A stretch of 36,122 bases of DNA, taken from positions 1-36,122 of the forward strand of contig DUUT01000231.1 in the NCBI GenBank assembly GCA_012841405.1, written 5' to 3'. This DNA comes from Chloroflexota bacterium (lineage in GTDB: Bacteria; Chloroflexota; Anaerolineae; UBA1429). A program made the position numbers and the translations under genes. This document shows positions 24,457 to 31,753 of this stretch, one piece after another (the first letter of the stretch is position 1; every line of letters starts with the position of its first letter). The notes under the pieces were generated by a model. The model saw only the letters and a program-made list of their open reading frames with translations. It searched no databases and was not told the DNA's origin.

Positions 24457-25908
24457 TCAGGAAACAACGACGGGCTGGATGTCGAGGAACTTGCAGGCCT
24501 GGAGCAGCGCCGCGGTCTGATCGCCGTGCACCATGCTCGCGTGATGGATGAACCCCTCCTCGACCAGCGTGCGGTAGAGTTGGGCATGATCATTGACCTG
24601 CACCCAGGCCCAGGTACCCGCCAGGGTCTCGTCGGAGGGGATGATCTCGCCGGTGGCGATGAGCATCTTCCAGGCGTTGTCGTACTCGGCCAGCCGGCAG
24701 AAGGTCACCTGCCCAGGCTTGATCTGGAACTGGAACAGCCCCGCCATCGGGTCGCCGGGGTTCACTGGCAGTTCACCCTTCATATCGCGACGGGAACGGA
24801 GGGCCACCTCGCGAGGATCCCGCGCCAAGGACACGGGTGCGTTCCCGCAGTGCCAGGCCAGCAACCAGTTGGGGTTCTCGCGGTGCTGGATGGTCCAGTC
24901 GACAAAGTGGGGCAGCGTCTCCCCCAAGGCAGCCTGGTAGTTGGCCAGCATGGCCACCGCCCCGAGGGTGTCGGTCTCGCAAGCGGTCAGCATGCGGCGC
25001 TCGGTGAGGCGGCCATAGAGCGCGCAGTTCGAGATGCCCAGCATGCGGCCGATGGCGGGCCAGCACTGCACCGAGAGCGCGGAGAGGCGCCACGTCTTCC
25101 AGAACTCGACCAGGGCGACCTCGAGCTTGGCCGACTTGAGCAGATAGTCGTCGGCCACGGTGATGGTGGGCGCGGCGCGACGCACGATGTCGATGGTCTC
25201 CTGGACGCGTGGATCGTCATCCGCCAGGCCCTGGGCGTCGAGCACCAGGTCGGAGAGCTCGGCATAGATCACGTTTTGGCCGAACTTGCTGATGAGCGCG
25301 GCTTCGTCATAGCCCACGGTCTCAAAGGTGGGGGGACGCACGCCCACCTGGCCGATGCGAGCGCCGCGCAATCCCTTGACCACCGCGATGGCGCGCACAA
25401 AGGTCTCGACCTCGCACGCGAACTCGTGCTCGTCAGGGAAAAAGATGCCGGCATAGTGGAAGGGGAGCTTGCGTCGGTAGAACGCCGAGGCGATGGACAG
25501 GTTGCCGCAGTAAGAGTCGGAGACCCGGGCCATGCTGGCGTCGTCGATGGCGGGAGGCTCCTTGGTGGCGAAGAGCAGCACGGGAACGCGCAGGATCTCG
25601 GCGATCTTGGCCGCCGAGCGCTCGTCACCAAAGTCCACCGGGCAGACGATGAGCGCATCGACGCCCTGGCGGGCAAAGTAGGTGGCCATGGCCTCGGCTT
25701 GGTCTAGTGTTCGTACCAGGCCGTGGGGCACGAGGCCCCGCTCGGCGTCGATGGTCGCGTCATCGCCCGACGGTTGGGGCGCCACGACCTTGAGCCCTGG
25801 GATCTTGGCAAAGGCGGCCAGGCTGTCGTTGCGCATCTTGAGCGTCCACTCGGTGGCGCGGGTACGCAACGAGGGAACAAAGCCGACGGTGACGGTTACG
25901 GGGTTCAT
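24457..25908 (-). CDS. L-fucose/L-arabinose isomerase family protein
   Basis: The 483-residue protein starts at ATG 25908 with AAGGAGA upstream. It has the three-part fold of the fucose/arabinose isomerase superfamily: an N-terminal Rossmann-like region (VGFVPSLRTRA, ALIVCPVDFGDER), a middle domain (ARIGQVGVRPPTFETVGYDE), and a C-terminal barrel. Candidate manganese ligands and catalytic residues are the Glu in CETDTLGA and the His in AWHCGNAP; GFIHHASMVHGD near the C-terminus is also typical. These enzymes turn an aldose into the matching ketose. It is shorter than classic FucI (about 590) or AraA (about 500) and belongs to the broad unassigned group. It is the first enzyme gene after lacI in the operon, feeding the kinase and aldolase. 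Confidence 0.85.
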   Translation of the reverse strand: MNPVTVTVGFVPSLRTRATEWTLKMRNDSLAAFAKIPGLKVVAPQPSGDDATIDAERGLVPHGLVRTLDQAEAMATYFARQGVDALIVCPVDFGDERSAAKIAEILRVPVLLFATKEPPAIDDASMARVSDSYCGNLSIASAFYRRKLPFHYAGIFFPDEHEFACEVETFVRAIAVVKGLRGARIGQVGVRPPTFETVGYDEAALISKFGQNVIYAELSDLVLDAQGLADDDPRVQETIDIVRRAAPTITVADDYLLKSAKLEVALVEFWKTWRLSALSVQCWPAIGRMLGISNCALYGRLTERRMLTACETDTLGAVAMLANYQAALGETLPHFVDWTIQHRENPNWLLAWHCGNAPVSLARDPREVALRSRRDMKGELPVNPGDPMAGLFQFQIKPGQVTFCRLAEYDNAWKMLIATGEIIPSDETLAGTWAWVQVNDHAQLYRTLVEEGFIHHASMVHGDQTAALLQACKFLDIQPVVVS

Positions 25909-25952
25909 GTCTCTCCTTCATAGAGTTGTGGCATGCCCCATGGCATGGGCAT

Positions 25953-26981
25953 CTAGGCCGGTGAAGCACAAGAGGCGCGTATCACGAGCTCCGTCGGGTA
26001 CAGGTGGGTGCCCGGCGGCGTCTCCTCGCCTTCCATGGCGCGTTGGAGCAGCTGAATGGCGTGACGGGCCATCGCGAACGCCTGCTGGCGCACCGTCGTG
26101 AGGGGCGGAGCGCTGGCGGCGGCATCGGGTATGTCATCAAAGCCGAGGATGGACATATCCCCCGGGACGCGCAGGCCCCGCTCGTGGCAGGCGCGGATGG
26201 CGCCCAAGGCCATGGCGTCGCTGGCGCAAAAGATGGCCGTGGGTCTCGGCGTTGCGTCCAGGAGGGCGAGGGCTTGGTCGTAGCCGGACTCCCACGTGAA
26301 CCTGCCGTGACGCACGTAGGCTGCGTTGGACTGCAGGCCGTGGGCGGCGAGGGCATCCTCGTAACCCAGCAGGCGCAGGCGAGCCTGTGGTGCCTCTCCG
26401 CCCGTGATCGTGGCGATGCGCGTATGCCCGAGGCCGGCGAGATAGCTGACGCCGGCAAAAGCGCCGTGACGGTTGTCCGACGCGACGCAGGGGATCGGCA
26501 TGGCGGGCTGCTGGGCATCGCCCAGGAACTGGGTCTCCATCACCACGGCCGGAAGCCCCAGCGTGCGGATGATGGGCAGGTACGGCTCGGTGGAGCGCGG
26601 CGCCACAAAGAGGAGCGAGCCCACGAGCCCGTGGCCGATAAAGTTGCTGATCGAGATCTCGTCGGTCAGGGTAGGGCGGGTGAGAATGATGACGCCCAGG
26701 CCGGCGGCCTCACTGACGGTGCCCACGTGGTGGATCATCTGGAACGTGTAGGGGTCAGTGATCCGCGGGATGACCACACCGAGGGTCCGGCTGCTGCCCG
26801 ATGCCAGCAAGCGCGCCGAGTGGTTCACCACATAGCCGAGCTCGGTGATGGCGGCGCGTACGCGAGCGCGCACCTCGGGCCGAACACCCGGCTGCCCGTT
26901 GATGACGCGCGAGACGGTCTTGAACGACACACCGACGTGCTTGGCCACGTCCTTGATAGTGGGTCGACTCGAGCGCACCAC
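25953..26981 (-). CDS. LacI-family transcriptional regulator
   Basis: The 342-residue protein begins at GTG 26981 (or GTG 26978), behind GGAAGGGG; an upstream ATG at 27107 lies ahead of the promoter and is rejected. The N-terminal helix-turn-helix and hinge read TIKDVAKHVGVSFKTVSRVINGQ then GYVVNHSARLLASG, close to the family consensus. The rest is the periplasmic-binding-like effector domain (TLGVVIPRITDPYTFQMIHH, then ILGFDDIPDAA). The family binds palindromic operators as dimers and releases DNA when a sugar or sugar phosphate binds. A perfect LacI-type palindrome covers the -35 box of its own promoter, so it very likely represses itself and the isomerase-kinase-aldolase genes that follow at 44, 13 and 20 bp. 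Confidence 0.93.
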   Translation of the reverse strand: MVRSSRPTIKDVAKHVGVSFKTVSRVINGQPGVRPEVRARVRAAITELGYVVNHSARLLASGSSRTLGVVIPRITDPYTFQMIHHVGTVSEAAGLGVIILTRPTLTDEISISNFIGHGLVGSLLFVAPRSTEPYLPIIRTLGLPAVVMETQFLGDAQQPAMPIPCVASDNRHGAFAGVSYLAGLGHTRIATITGGEAPQARLRLLGYEDALAAHGLQSNAAYVRHGRFTWESGYDQALALLDATPRPTAIFCASDAMALGAIRACHERGLRVPGDMSILGFDDIPDAAASAPPLTTVRQQAFAMARHAIQLLQRAMEGEETPPGTHLYPTELVIRASCASPA

Positions 26982-27044
26982 ACGGTACCCCTTCCTGTCG
27001 GGCGTGCCGCGGCGACACCCGTCATGATGCCGACAACGGGCGCG

Positions 27045-27073
27045 ATTGTAGCATGCAGTGACAACGTTGTCAA
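27045..27073 (-). promoter_or_regulatory. Promoter of the LacI-isomerase-kinase-aldolase operon
   Basis: Minus-strand consensus TTGACA (27068-27073), 17 bp, TACAAT (27045-27050). The start site would be near 27038, about 57 nt before GTG 26981. Confidence 0.8.
27059..27072. promoter_or_regulatory. LacI-family operator overlapping the -35 box
   Basis: TGACAACGTTGTCA is a perfect 14-bp palindrome with the central CG typical of LacI/PurR-type operators. It covers five of six bases of the -35 element, so a bound repressor would block polymerase directly. Confidence 0.8.
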
Positions 27074-27410
27074 CAGCCAGGCAGCGTGGCTTTGGGCCGT
27101 TTGGCACGACGCCGAGGGTGAGCGGCCGTAGGCGGGTGTGGGTTTGGACGGGGCGGAGAGGGCAGGGATCACGTGGCGCGCAGGGGGCGCCTACGGGCGT
27201 GGTGGGGGATAGTCCCGTCGCTTGCGCCGCCCAGCGGATGGGGCTACCATGGGCGCGCCTGCGTCGGATGCGTGCGTGGGGCAGAGCGCTTCCACGCGAC
27301 GTCGGTGTCGGAGGCCCGCGGGCGATGTCCTAGCGACGGGGCGCGCCGCGCCGCGACGTCCTGATGATAGCCCGAGACCGATTCGTGCAGGGCCGCTCAC
27401 GGGCCGGGGG

Positions 27411-27436
27411 GACGTACCGTCCCGACGTACCGTCCC
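27411..27436 (+). repeat. Tandem 13-bp direct repeat
   Basis: Two adjacent copies of GACGTACCGTCCC, 49 bp before the zinc dehydrogenase ATG. Preceding G's let GGGACG pair with CGTCCC, so a small hairpin is also possible. Confidence 0.5.
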
Positions 27437-27484
27437 CAGGCACGGGTAGCAAGGGATGATGCGATCAACCGCTGAGGAGGAACG

Positions 27485-28519
27485 ATGAAGGCGCTGGTAC
27501 ACACCGCTCCATACGTCATGACGTATCAGGATTGGGAGATGCCCACGTGCGGGCCGGAGGATCTGTTGGTGCGCGTCAAGGCGTGCGCCATCTGCGGCTC
27601 GGACATCAAGGGCTACAGTGGTACGACGGGGCGGCGACAGCCGCCGATCATCATGGGCCACGAGGCGGCCGGCGTGGTCGAGGCGGTGGGGGAGAACGTC
27701 ACCGGTTTTGCGCCCGGCGATCGCGTCTGCTTTGACTCGACGGTGTACTGCCTCCAGTGCGCGTACTGCCTGAAGGGGCAGTGGAACCTGTGCCAGAACC
27801 GCCAGGTGGTGGGGGTCTCGGAGGGGACGTACCGGCGGCATGGCGCGATGGCCGAGTACGTCAGCATCCCCCAGTGGATCGCGGTGCACATGCCCGGCAA
27901 TCTCTCCTTCGCCCAGGCGGCGCTGGCCGAGACGGTGTCCATCGGCGTGCACGCGGCGAACCGTACGCCGCTGTGCCTGAACGACACGGTGGTGGTCGTT
28001 GGAGCGGGGGCCGTTGGGTTGGTGGCCATGCAGGCCATTCGGCTCAAGGGGGCGGGGCGCATCATCGTGACGGATCTCGCCGAGGATCGGTTGGCGTTGG
28101 CGCGCGATCTTGGGGCCGACGCCACCGTGCGCGCCGACGGCCCCGACGTACTCGAGCGCCTGCGGGCAGAGACGGGTCCGGAGGGGGCGAACGCCGTCAT
28201 CGAGGCGGTGGGGGTGCAGGCCACGATCGACCTGGCGCTGGACATCACGCGCCTCGGCGGCGCGCTGACGCTGGTGGGCAACGTCATGCCGCGGGTGGAA
28301 ATCGGGTTGCAGCGGGTGGTGAGCGGCGAGATCTCGCTCTATGGCGTGTGCGCCTCCAACGGGGAGTACGCCGATTGCGTGCAGCTCATCGCCTCCGGCA
28401 GGATACCGGTGGACCGCTTTATCTCCGAGACTGCCTGCCTGGAGGACGGCCAGGCCGTCTTTGACCGGCTGTACCAGGGAGCGGAGGGCAACATCCGCAC
28501 GGTCTTTGTCTTTGACTAG
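27485..28519 (+). CDS. Zinc-dependent medium-chain alcohol/polyol dehydrogenase (sorbitol/galactitol-phosphate dehydrogenase-like)
   Basis: The 344-residue MDR enzyme starts at ATG 27485 behind GAGGAGGAACG. Catalytic zinc ligands are Cys37 (AICGSD) and His59-Glu60 (GHEAAG). The structural zinc site has four cysteines, Cys89, Cys92, Cys95 and Cys103 (CLQCAYCLKGQWNLC). The Rossmann domain carries VVGAGAVGLVAMQA followed by an acidic end of the second strand (VTDLAEDR), which favours NAD over NADP. The family oxidises polyols or sugar alcohols, or their phosphates, to ketoses. Divergent from the LacI operon with about 500 bp between, it could supply a ketose to the kinase-aldolase route, but no shared operator is visible before it. 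Confidence 0.9.
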   Translation: MKALVHTAPYVMTYQDWEMPTCGPEDLLVRVKACAICGSDIKGYSGTTGRRQPPIIMGHEAAGVVEAVGENVTGFAPGDRVCFDSTVYCLQCAYCLKGQWNLCQNRQVVGVSEGTYRRHGAMAEYVSIPQWIAVHMPGNLSFAQAALAETVSIGVHAANRTPLCLNDTVVVVGAGAVGLVAMQAIRLKGAGRIIVTDLAEDRLALARDLGADATVRADGPDVLERLRAETGPEGANAVIEAVGVQATIDLALDITRLGGALTLVGNVMPRVEIGLQRVVSGEISLYGVCASNGEYADCVQLIASGRIPVDRFISETACLEDGQAVFDRLYQGAEGNIRTVFVFD

Positions 28520-28526
28520 CGGGTAG

Positions 28527-28560
28527 CGTAGGGGGCGTGGCGATGCACGCGCCCCCTACG
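28527..28560 (+). terminator. Terminator hairpin after the zinc dehydrogenase gene
   Basis: A perfect 11-bp stem CGTAGGGGGCG/CGCCCCCTACG begins seven bases after the stop codon. There is no T-tract. Confidence 0.55.
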
Positions 28561-28738
28561 TGTGCGGATCGGTAACCACTGGAAGACTCGGAGTGCCTGC
28601 TGTCGCGCACGATAGCTCCTCAACCGGCGGCGGAGGCCGTCACCTCCCGGTGTGCGTCCCCCTTCGGTATCTGCCTCGCCTCGTACCCCGCGCTCACGCC
28701 CCGTAAGGAACGCGCCCCCGCCGGTCCGCGGCGATAGC

Positions 28739-28774
28739 ATGCCCAGTATACGCAACACAGCGTATGCTGGGCAT
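28739..28774. repeat. Long inverted repeat upstream of the parA gene
   Basis: Arms of 15 bp, ATGCCCAGTATACGC (28739-28753) and GCGTATGCTGGGCAT (28760-28774), differ at one position and flank a 6-nt AACACA loop. GTATACGCA recurs as a direct copy about 50 bp further on. Candidate binding site or partition site; it is not behind a gene end, so a terminator role is less likely. Confidence 0.55.
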
Positions 28775-28966
28775 CTTGTGATACGGCGACCTGTGTATAC
28801 GCATCGGCCTGCGGAGGATGGGCGTGTCGTGCGGGGACGCGGGGCGACGAGCAAACGCTGGCGTTACCGTCGGCGCATGTGGGCCGGCGCCAGCGAGTGA
28901 TGGCACGCGGGTGTCCTGCAGAGGTATGGCGCCTACGGCGAAGGAGGCGCCGTGGCATCGCGCCGG

Positions 28967-28995
28967 TTGACATGCAGCCTATGCAAGGCTAGCAT
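28967..28995 (+). promoter_or_regulatory. Promoter of the parA operon
   Basis: TTGACA (28967-28972), 17 bp, TAGCAT (28990-28995). It lies 50 bp before GTG 29045 and inside the longer reading from 28952, which supports the shorter ParA. Confidence 0.6.
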
Positions 28996-29044
28996 GGCGA
29001 ACGCTTGGGCCTTGGTCACGTGCAACAGTGGGAGGCGTAGACTC

Positions 29045-29824
29045 GTGTACACCATCGCCATCGCGAACCACAAGGGGGGCGTCGGCAAGACGGCCACGAC
29101 GCACGTGCTCGGCACGGTGCTGGCGGCCACCACCGGTCGGCGGGTCCTGCTGGTTGACATGGACCCGCAGTCGTCACTGACGGGTGCCTGCGGAGTAACG
29201 GACGCGGCCGGAGCGAGCATGACCGAGGTGCTCGGTGGGGCTCTGGCTGGCACACTGCCTCTGCGGCGGGCAATTCGCCATCTCGACGAGGGGTTGGCGC
29301 TGGCGCCGGCCGATCTGTCGCTCTCCGGCGCAGAGCTGGGGTTGGTCTCGCGCATGGGGCGTGAGAACGTCCTGCGCCGGGCACTGGCCGATCTCGACGG
29401 CGCCTACGACTTGGCGTTGATCGACTGCCCGCCCAGCCTTGGGCTGCTGACGATCAACGCCCTGAGCGCGGCGCAAGCGGTGCTGATCCCGACGCAGGCG
29501 CAGATTGTAGACCTGCGCGGGCTGCGCCTGTTCCTCGATACCCTTGAGCAGGTACGGCAGGAGATCAACCCGACGCTCGAGACGCTGGGCATCCTACTCA
29601 CCTTCTTTGATCGGCGCTTGACGCATCATCGCGATGCGATGGACACGCTGCTGCGCACCGGGCAGCCCGTCCTCGAGGTGCAGATCGGGCGCAGTGTCAA
29701 GGTGGCCGAGGCCGCTACGATCGGTGAGACGGTGGTGACCTATGACCCGGAGAACCCGCAGACCCAGGCGTACCAGGAATTGGCAAAGGTGGTGGACGGA
29801 TGGCTAAGAGAACGGCACGCATAG
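29045..29824 (+). CDS. parA: ParA-family ATPase
   Basis: The 259-residue protein begins at GTG 29045, nine bases after GGGAGG, placing the deviant Walker A motif right at the N-terminus: KGGVGKTATT with signature Lys10 and Lys15. The A' motif LLVDMDPQSSLTG and Walker B ALIDCPPSLGLLTINAL follow in order. There is no N-terminal helix-turn-helix, so it is a small (Soj/type Ib-like) ParA. Such ATPases form dimers on nucleoid DNA and move plasmids, chromosomes or large protein cargo, driven by a partner protein. The partner here is probably the RHH-like protein whose gene overlaps its 3' end by 25 bp. No parB, replication or mobilisation gene is in the window. It could be a plasmid remnant or a cargo-positioning pair. 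Confidence 0.9.
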   Translation: MYTIAIANHKGGVGKTATTHVLGTVLAATTGRRVLLVDMDPQSSLTGACGVTDAAGASMTEVLGGALAGTLPLRRAIRHLDEGLALAPADLSLSGAELGLVSRMGRENVLRRALADLDGAYDLALIDCPPSLGLLTINALSAAQAVLIPTQAQIVDLRGLRLFLDTLEQVRQEINPTLETLGILLTFFDRRLTHHRDAMDTLLRTGQPVLEVQIGRSVKVAEAATIGETVVTYDPENPQTQAYQELAKVVDGWLRERHA

Positions 29825-30102
29825 ACGACAGCCTGTTTCGTCGGACGGAGGAGGATGCGCCGGAGCGTGGGGCTGCGAGGGGGAGTGCGGCAGCGGTGCC
29901 CGCCACCGGGCGCACGCTGAGCGTCGGCGTCGGGCTGAAGGAGAGCGAGGTCGACATGCTCGACGCCATTGCCGGCGACCTGGGGATCGCGCGGAACGCC
30001 CTATTGCGCTACCTCGTGCGCTATGGACTGGCCCAGTACCGGGCGGGTTACCTCGACGTGCCGGTGCGCCGTGAGGAGCGCTACCGCATCGAGATGCCAT
30101 GA
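29800..30102 (+). CDS. Small ribbon-helix-helix-like DNA-binding partner of ParA
   Basis: The 100-residue protein overlaps the end of parA by 25 bp in another frame, a sign of translational coupling. The first 36 residues are charged and probably flexible, typical of the ParA-activating tails of partner proteins. Residues 38 to 75 (TLSVGVGLKESEVDMLDAI, then GIARNALLRYLVRYGLAQY) read as a short beta strand followed by two helices, as in ribbon-helix-helix DNA-binding proteins of the CopG/ParG type. It would bind DNA as a dimer, and the repeat-rich region starting 130 bp downstream is a candidate target. The assignment rests on predicted secondary structure and gene order rather than a recognised family. 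Confidence 0.65.
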   Translation: MAKRTARIDDSLFRRTEEDAPERGAARGSAAAVPATGRTLSVGVGLKESEVDMLDAIAGDLGIARNALLRYLVRYGLAQYRAGYLDVPVRREERYRIEMP

Positions 30103-30534
30103 GGGCAGAGCGATGAAAGGGATGCAGCGCGTGCGTGGCGGGGCATTGGTAGCACAGGGAGCGTCGCTGCCCATGCGTGGCGAGACATGCGCTGCTAGGG
30201 AGGCGATGCGGCGCCTGCGACGCTTCATAGGCATCGCGATGGAAGCATCGCGATGGAAGCACTGCCGGAGTGGCATGGCGATGAAGGCATCACGAGCGAG
30301 GAATGGCAACTATGGCATCGCGGGGAGGGCATGGCGATGGCTGCAACGCGATGCAGGCCTCGCGATGCGTTCGGTGCAATGCATTGCATGGGGTGCATTG
30401 TGCAGTGCGGCGCAGGGAAAGCTGCAAGATGCTGCGGGCGATGTGACCGCGCATGCCAATGCCAGAGGCGCAGATAATGCGTCGATGCAGGCGTGAGCGC
30501 GCGCGTCGATGGGTGTGCGCTGCAGGTGGGCTGA
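30103..30534. other. Repeat-rich region after the ParA/RHH genes
   Basis: About 430 bp dominated by short GCAT/ATGC-containing repeats, centred on 30231-30388. A frame open from 30113 to 30496 exists but its product looks like translated repeat DNA, so I do not call it a gene. Confidence 0.5.
30231..30388. repeat. Cluster of GCATCGCGATG-type palindromic repeats, candidate partition site
   Basis: Two tandem 14-bp units GCATCGCGATGGAA at 30231 and 30245 are followed by variants: GCATGGCGATG at 30273 and 30330, GCATCACGAG near 30288, GCATCGCGGG at 30315, and CGCGATGC near 30347 and 30361. CATCGCGATG is itself a perfect palindrome. The cluster ends in another perfect palindrome, TGCAATGCATTGCA (30375-30388). 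Spacing is irregular but mostly 14-16 bp at the start. Its place next to a ParA/RHH pair suggests a centromere-like binding array. Confidence 0.6.
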
Positions 30535-31548
30535 TCAGATATAGGTGCGCAGGAGGGTGGCGCCGGTGCGCGTGGTGACGGAAAAGGCGCCCAAAGCCGC
30601 CGGGAGGAGCATAAAGCGCACGGCGGGGAGGTCCACCGGGGCGCCGGCCCAGGTGACGGTGCTGCTGCCCTCCATGCAGCCCCAGATCTCGAACGTCGAG
30701 CCGTCACAGACATCGTCGTAGGTGGCGCCGGGGCCCAGAAGGATCCGCTCGGCGGTGAACTGGGGCCGGCGGACGAGGAGCTGGCGCCGAAGCGACTCGG
30801 TCTCGACGATGCTCTGGGGCGGCACAGGACCAGCCGGGGGGCGGTCAAAGGCGATGACGTCCATGGCGCGATCGATGTGCAGGGGGCGAGGCTTGCCATC
30901 GAGGCCGACGCGCCCCCAGTCGTAGAGGCGGTAGGTGACGTCCGAGGTCTGCTGGATCTCGGCGACGACGGCGCCGGCGAGCAGGGCGTGCACGGTGCCC
31001 GCGGGCACGTCGATGGTGTCCCCCGGTAACACGGGCTGGCGATGGAGGACGTCATTGACGCGGTCGCGGGCTATGGCGCTGCGGAGGGCGTCGGGTGTCA
31101 CCCCGGGTTTGAGGCCATACACGAGGGAGTAGTGGGGGTCGGTGTGCAGCACGTACCACATCTCGGTCTTGCCGATCTCACCGTTCTCGTGGCGGGCGGC
31201 GTAGGCGTCGTCGGGGTGCACCTGGACGGAGAGATCCTGGTTCGCGTCGAGCAGCTTGACGAGCAAGGGAAAGCGGCCGCGGGCGAGCATGTCGGCGCTG
31301 TGGGTGCCCACGAGATCGAGGCCGAGGGCGTCCAGCACCTCGGGCAGCGTGTGCCCTTGCCAGCGTCCCACGGCTACCCGCGTCGGCGAGTCCGGGTGCC
31401 CCGAGATATCCCAGCTCTCCGCCACGATGCCAGACGGCAACGCGCGGCCAAAGAGGGTGGCCAGGCGGCGCCCGCCCCAGACATAGTGGCGGAATACCGG
31501 CTCAAAGGTCAGCGGGTAGATGGTCGCCGCGTCTCCCGCTCCGTGCAT
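30535..31548 (-). CDS. manA: Mannose-6-phosphate isomerase, class I
   Basis: The 337-residue cytoplasmic zinc enzyme interconverts mannose-6-phosphate and fructose-6-phosphate. Zinc ligands of the cupin fold are visible: Gln109 and His111 in VQVHPDD, Glu129 in GKTEMWYVL and His187 in PAGTVHALL; TYRLYDWGR is the active-site Arg segment. The short length and the opening EPVFRHYVWGGRRLATLFG are those of the Firmicutes-type ManA. ATG 31548 follows GAAAGGATAC; an in-frame ATG at 31575 has no better site. It has its own divergent promoter opposite the aldo-keto reductase. The region immediately before the start is shared, over 17 bp, with the UROD-like gene at 20760-21848. Confidence 0.92.
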   Translation of the reverse strand: MHGAGDAATIYPLTFEPVFRHYVWGGRRLATLFGRALPSGIVAESWDISGHPDSPTRVAVGRWQGHTLPEVLDALGLDLVGTHSADMLARGRFPLLVKLLDANQDLSVQVHPDDAYAARHENGEIGKTEMWYVLHTDPHYSLVYGLKPGVTPDALRSAIARDRVNDVLHRQPVLPGDTIDVPAGTVHALLAGAVVAEIQQTSDVTYRLYDWGRVGLDGKPRPLHIDRAMDVIAFDRPPAGPVPPQSIVETESLRRQLLVRRPQFTAERILLGPGATYDDVCDGSTFEIWGCMEGSSTVTWAGAPVDLPAVRFMLLPAALGAFSVTTRTGATLLRTYI

Positions 31549-31555
31549 GGCGTGT

Positions 31556-31572
31556 ATCCTTTCTCGCGGATG
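31556..31572 (-). repeat. 17-bp block shared with the UROD-like upstream region (copy B)
   Basis: ATCCTTTCTCGCGGATG on the plus strand, identical to 21855-21871, containing the ribosome site of manA on the minus strand. Confidence 0.6.
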
Positions 31573-31590
31573 CATCGACCGACATCCTCG

Positions 31591-31620
31591 ATGATACTAC
31601 CGCGGAGCGCCGTGAGGCAA
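31591..31620 (-). promoter_or_regulatory. Promoter for manA
   Basis: Minus-strand TTGCCT (31615-31620), 18 bp, TATCAT (31591-31596), about 45 bp before ATG 31548. Confidence 0.45.
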
Positions 31621-31665
31621 GTGGGTGAGATGGCCGGCGCGCCAGATCGGTTCACTACGGAGTGG

Positions 31666-31694
31666 TTGACCGTGCCAGGGCGCTGTTCCATACT
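31666..31694 (+). promoter_or_regulatory. Promoter for the aldo-keto reductase gene
   Basis: TTGACC (31666-31671), 17 bp, CATACT (31689-31694), 60 bp before ATG 31754 and divergent from the manA promoter. Confidence 0.5.
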
Positions 31695-31753
31695 GCGGCG
31701 GCACGAGTGGACCGTCGCGCCCCGCGGGGCGCAGGCTCATGAGGAGGAGGGCC

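Larger units (their letters stand above)
26982..27484. other. Divergent intergenic region between lacI and the zinc dehydrogenase
   Basis: About 500 bp. The lacI-side 90 bp carry the promoter and operator; a second half-site-like GACAACG lies at about 27031-27037. The middle is GC-rich with no convincing gene. A 13-bp direct tandem repeat GACGTACCGTCCC occupies 27411-27436. Confidence 0.5.
28520..29044. other. Gene-free stretch upstream of parA
   Basis: About 525 bp with a terminator hairpin at 28527-28560, a long inverted repeat at 28739-28774, a nearby direct copy of GTATACGCA at about 28795-28803, and the parA promoter at 28967-28995. I see no gene. Confidence 0.5.

Noticed and set aside
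28952-29044. Longer N-terminus for ParA from GTG 28952 behind AAGGAGG
   Set aside because: The extension contains the -35 and -10 boxes of a good promoter and adds 31 non-conserved residues before a Walker A motif that normally starts near residue 8-10.
30231-30388. Possible CRISPR array
   Set aside because: Units are 10-14 bp, variable and without unique spacers of constant length.
30113-30496. 128-codon frame directly after the RHH-like gene
   Set aside because: The predicted product is Met/Arg/Ala-rich and mirrors the underlying DNA repeats; no ribosome site of note and no recognisable fold.
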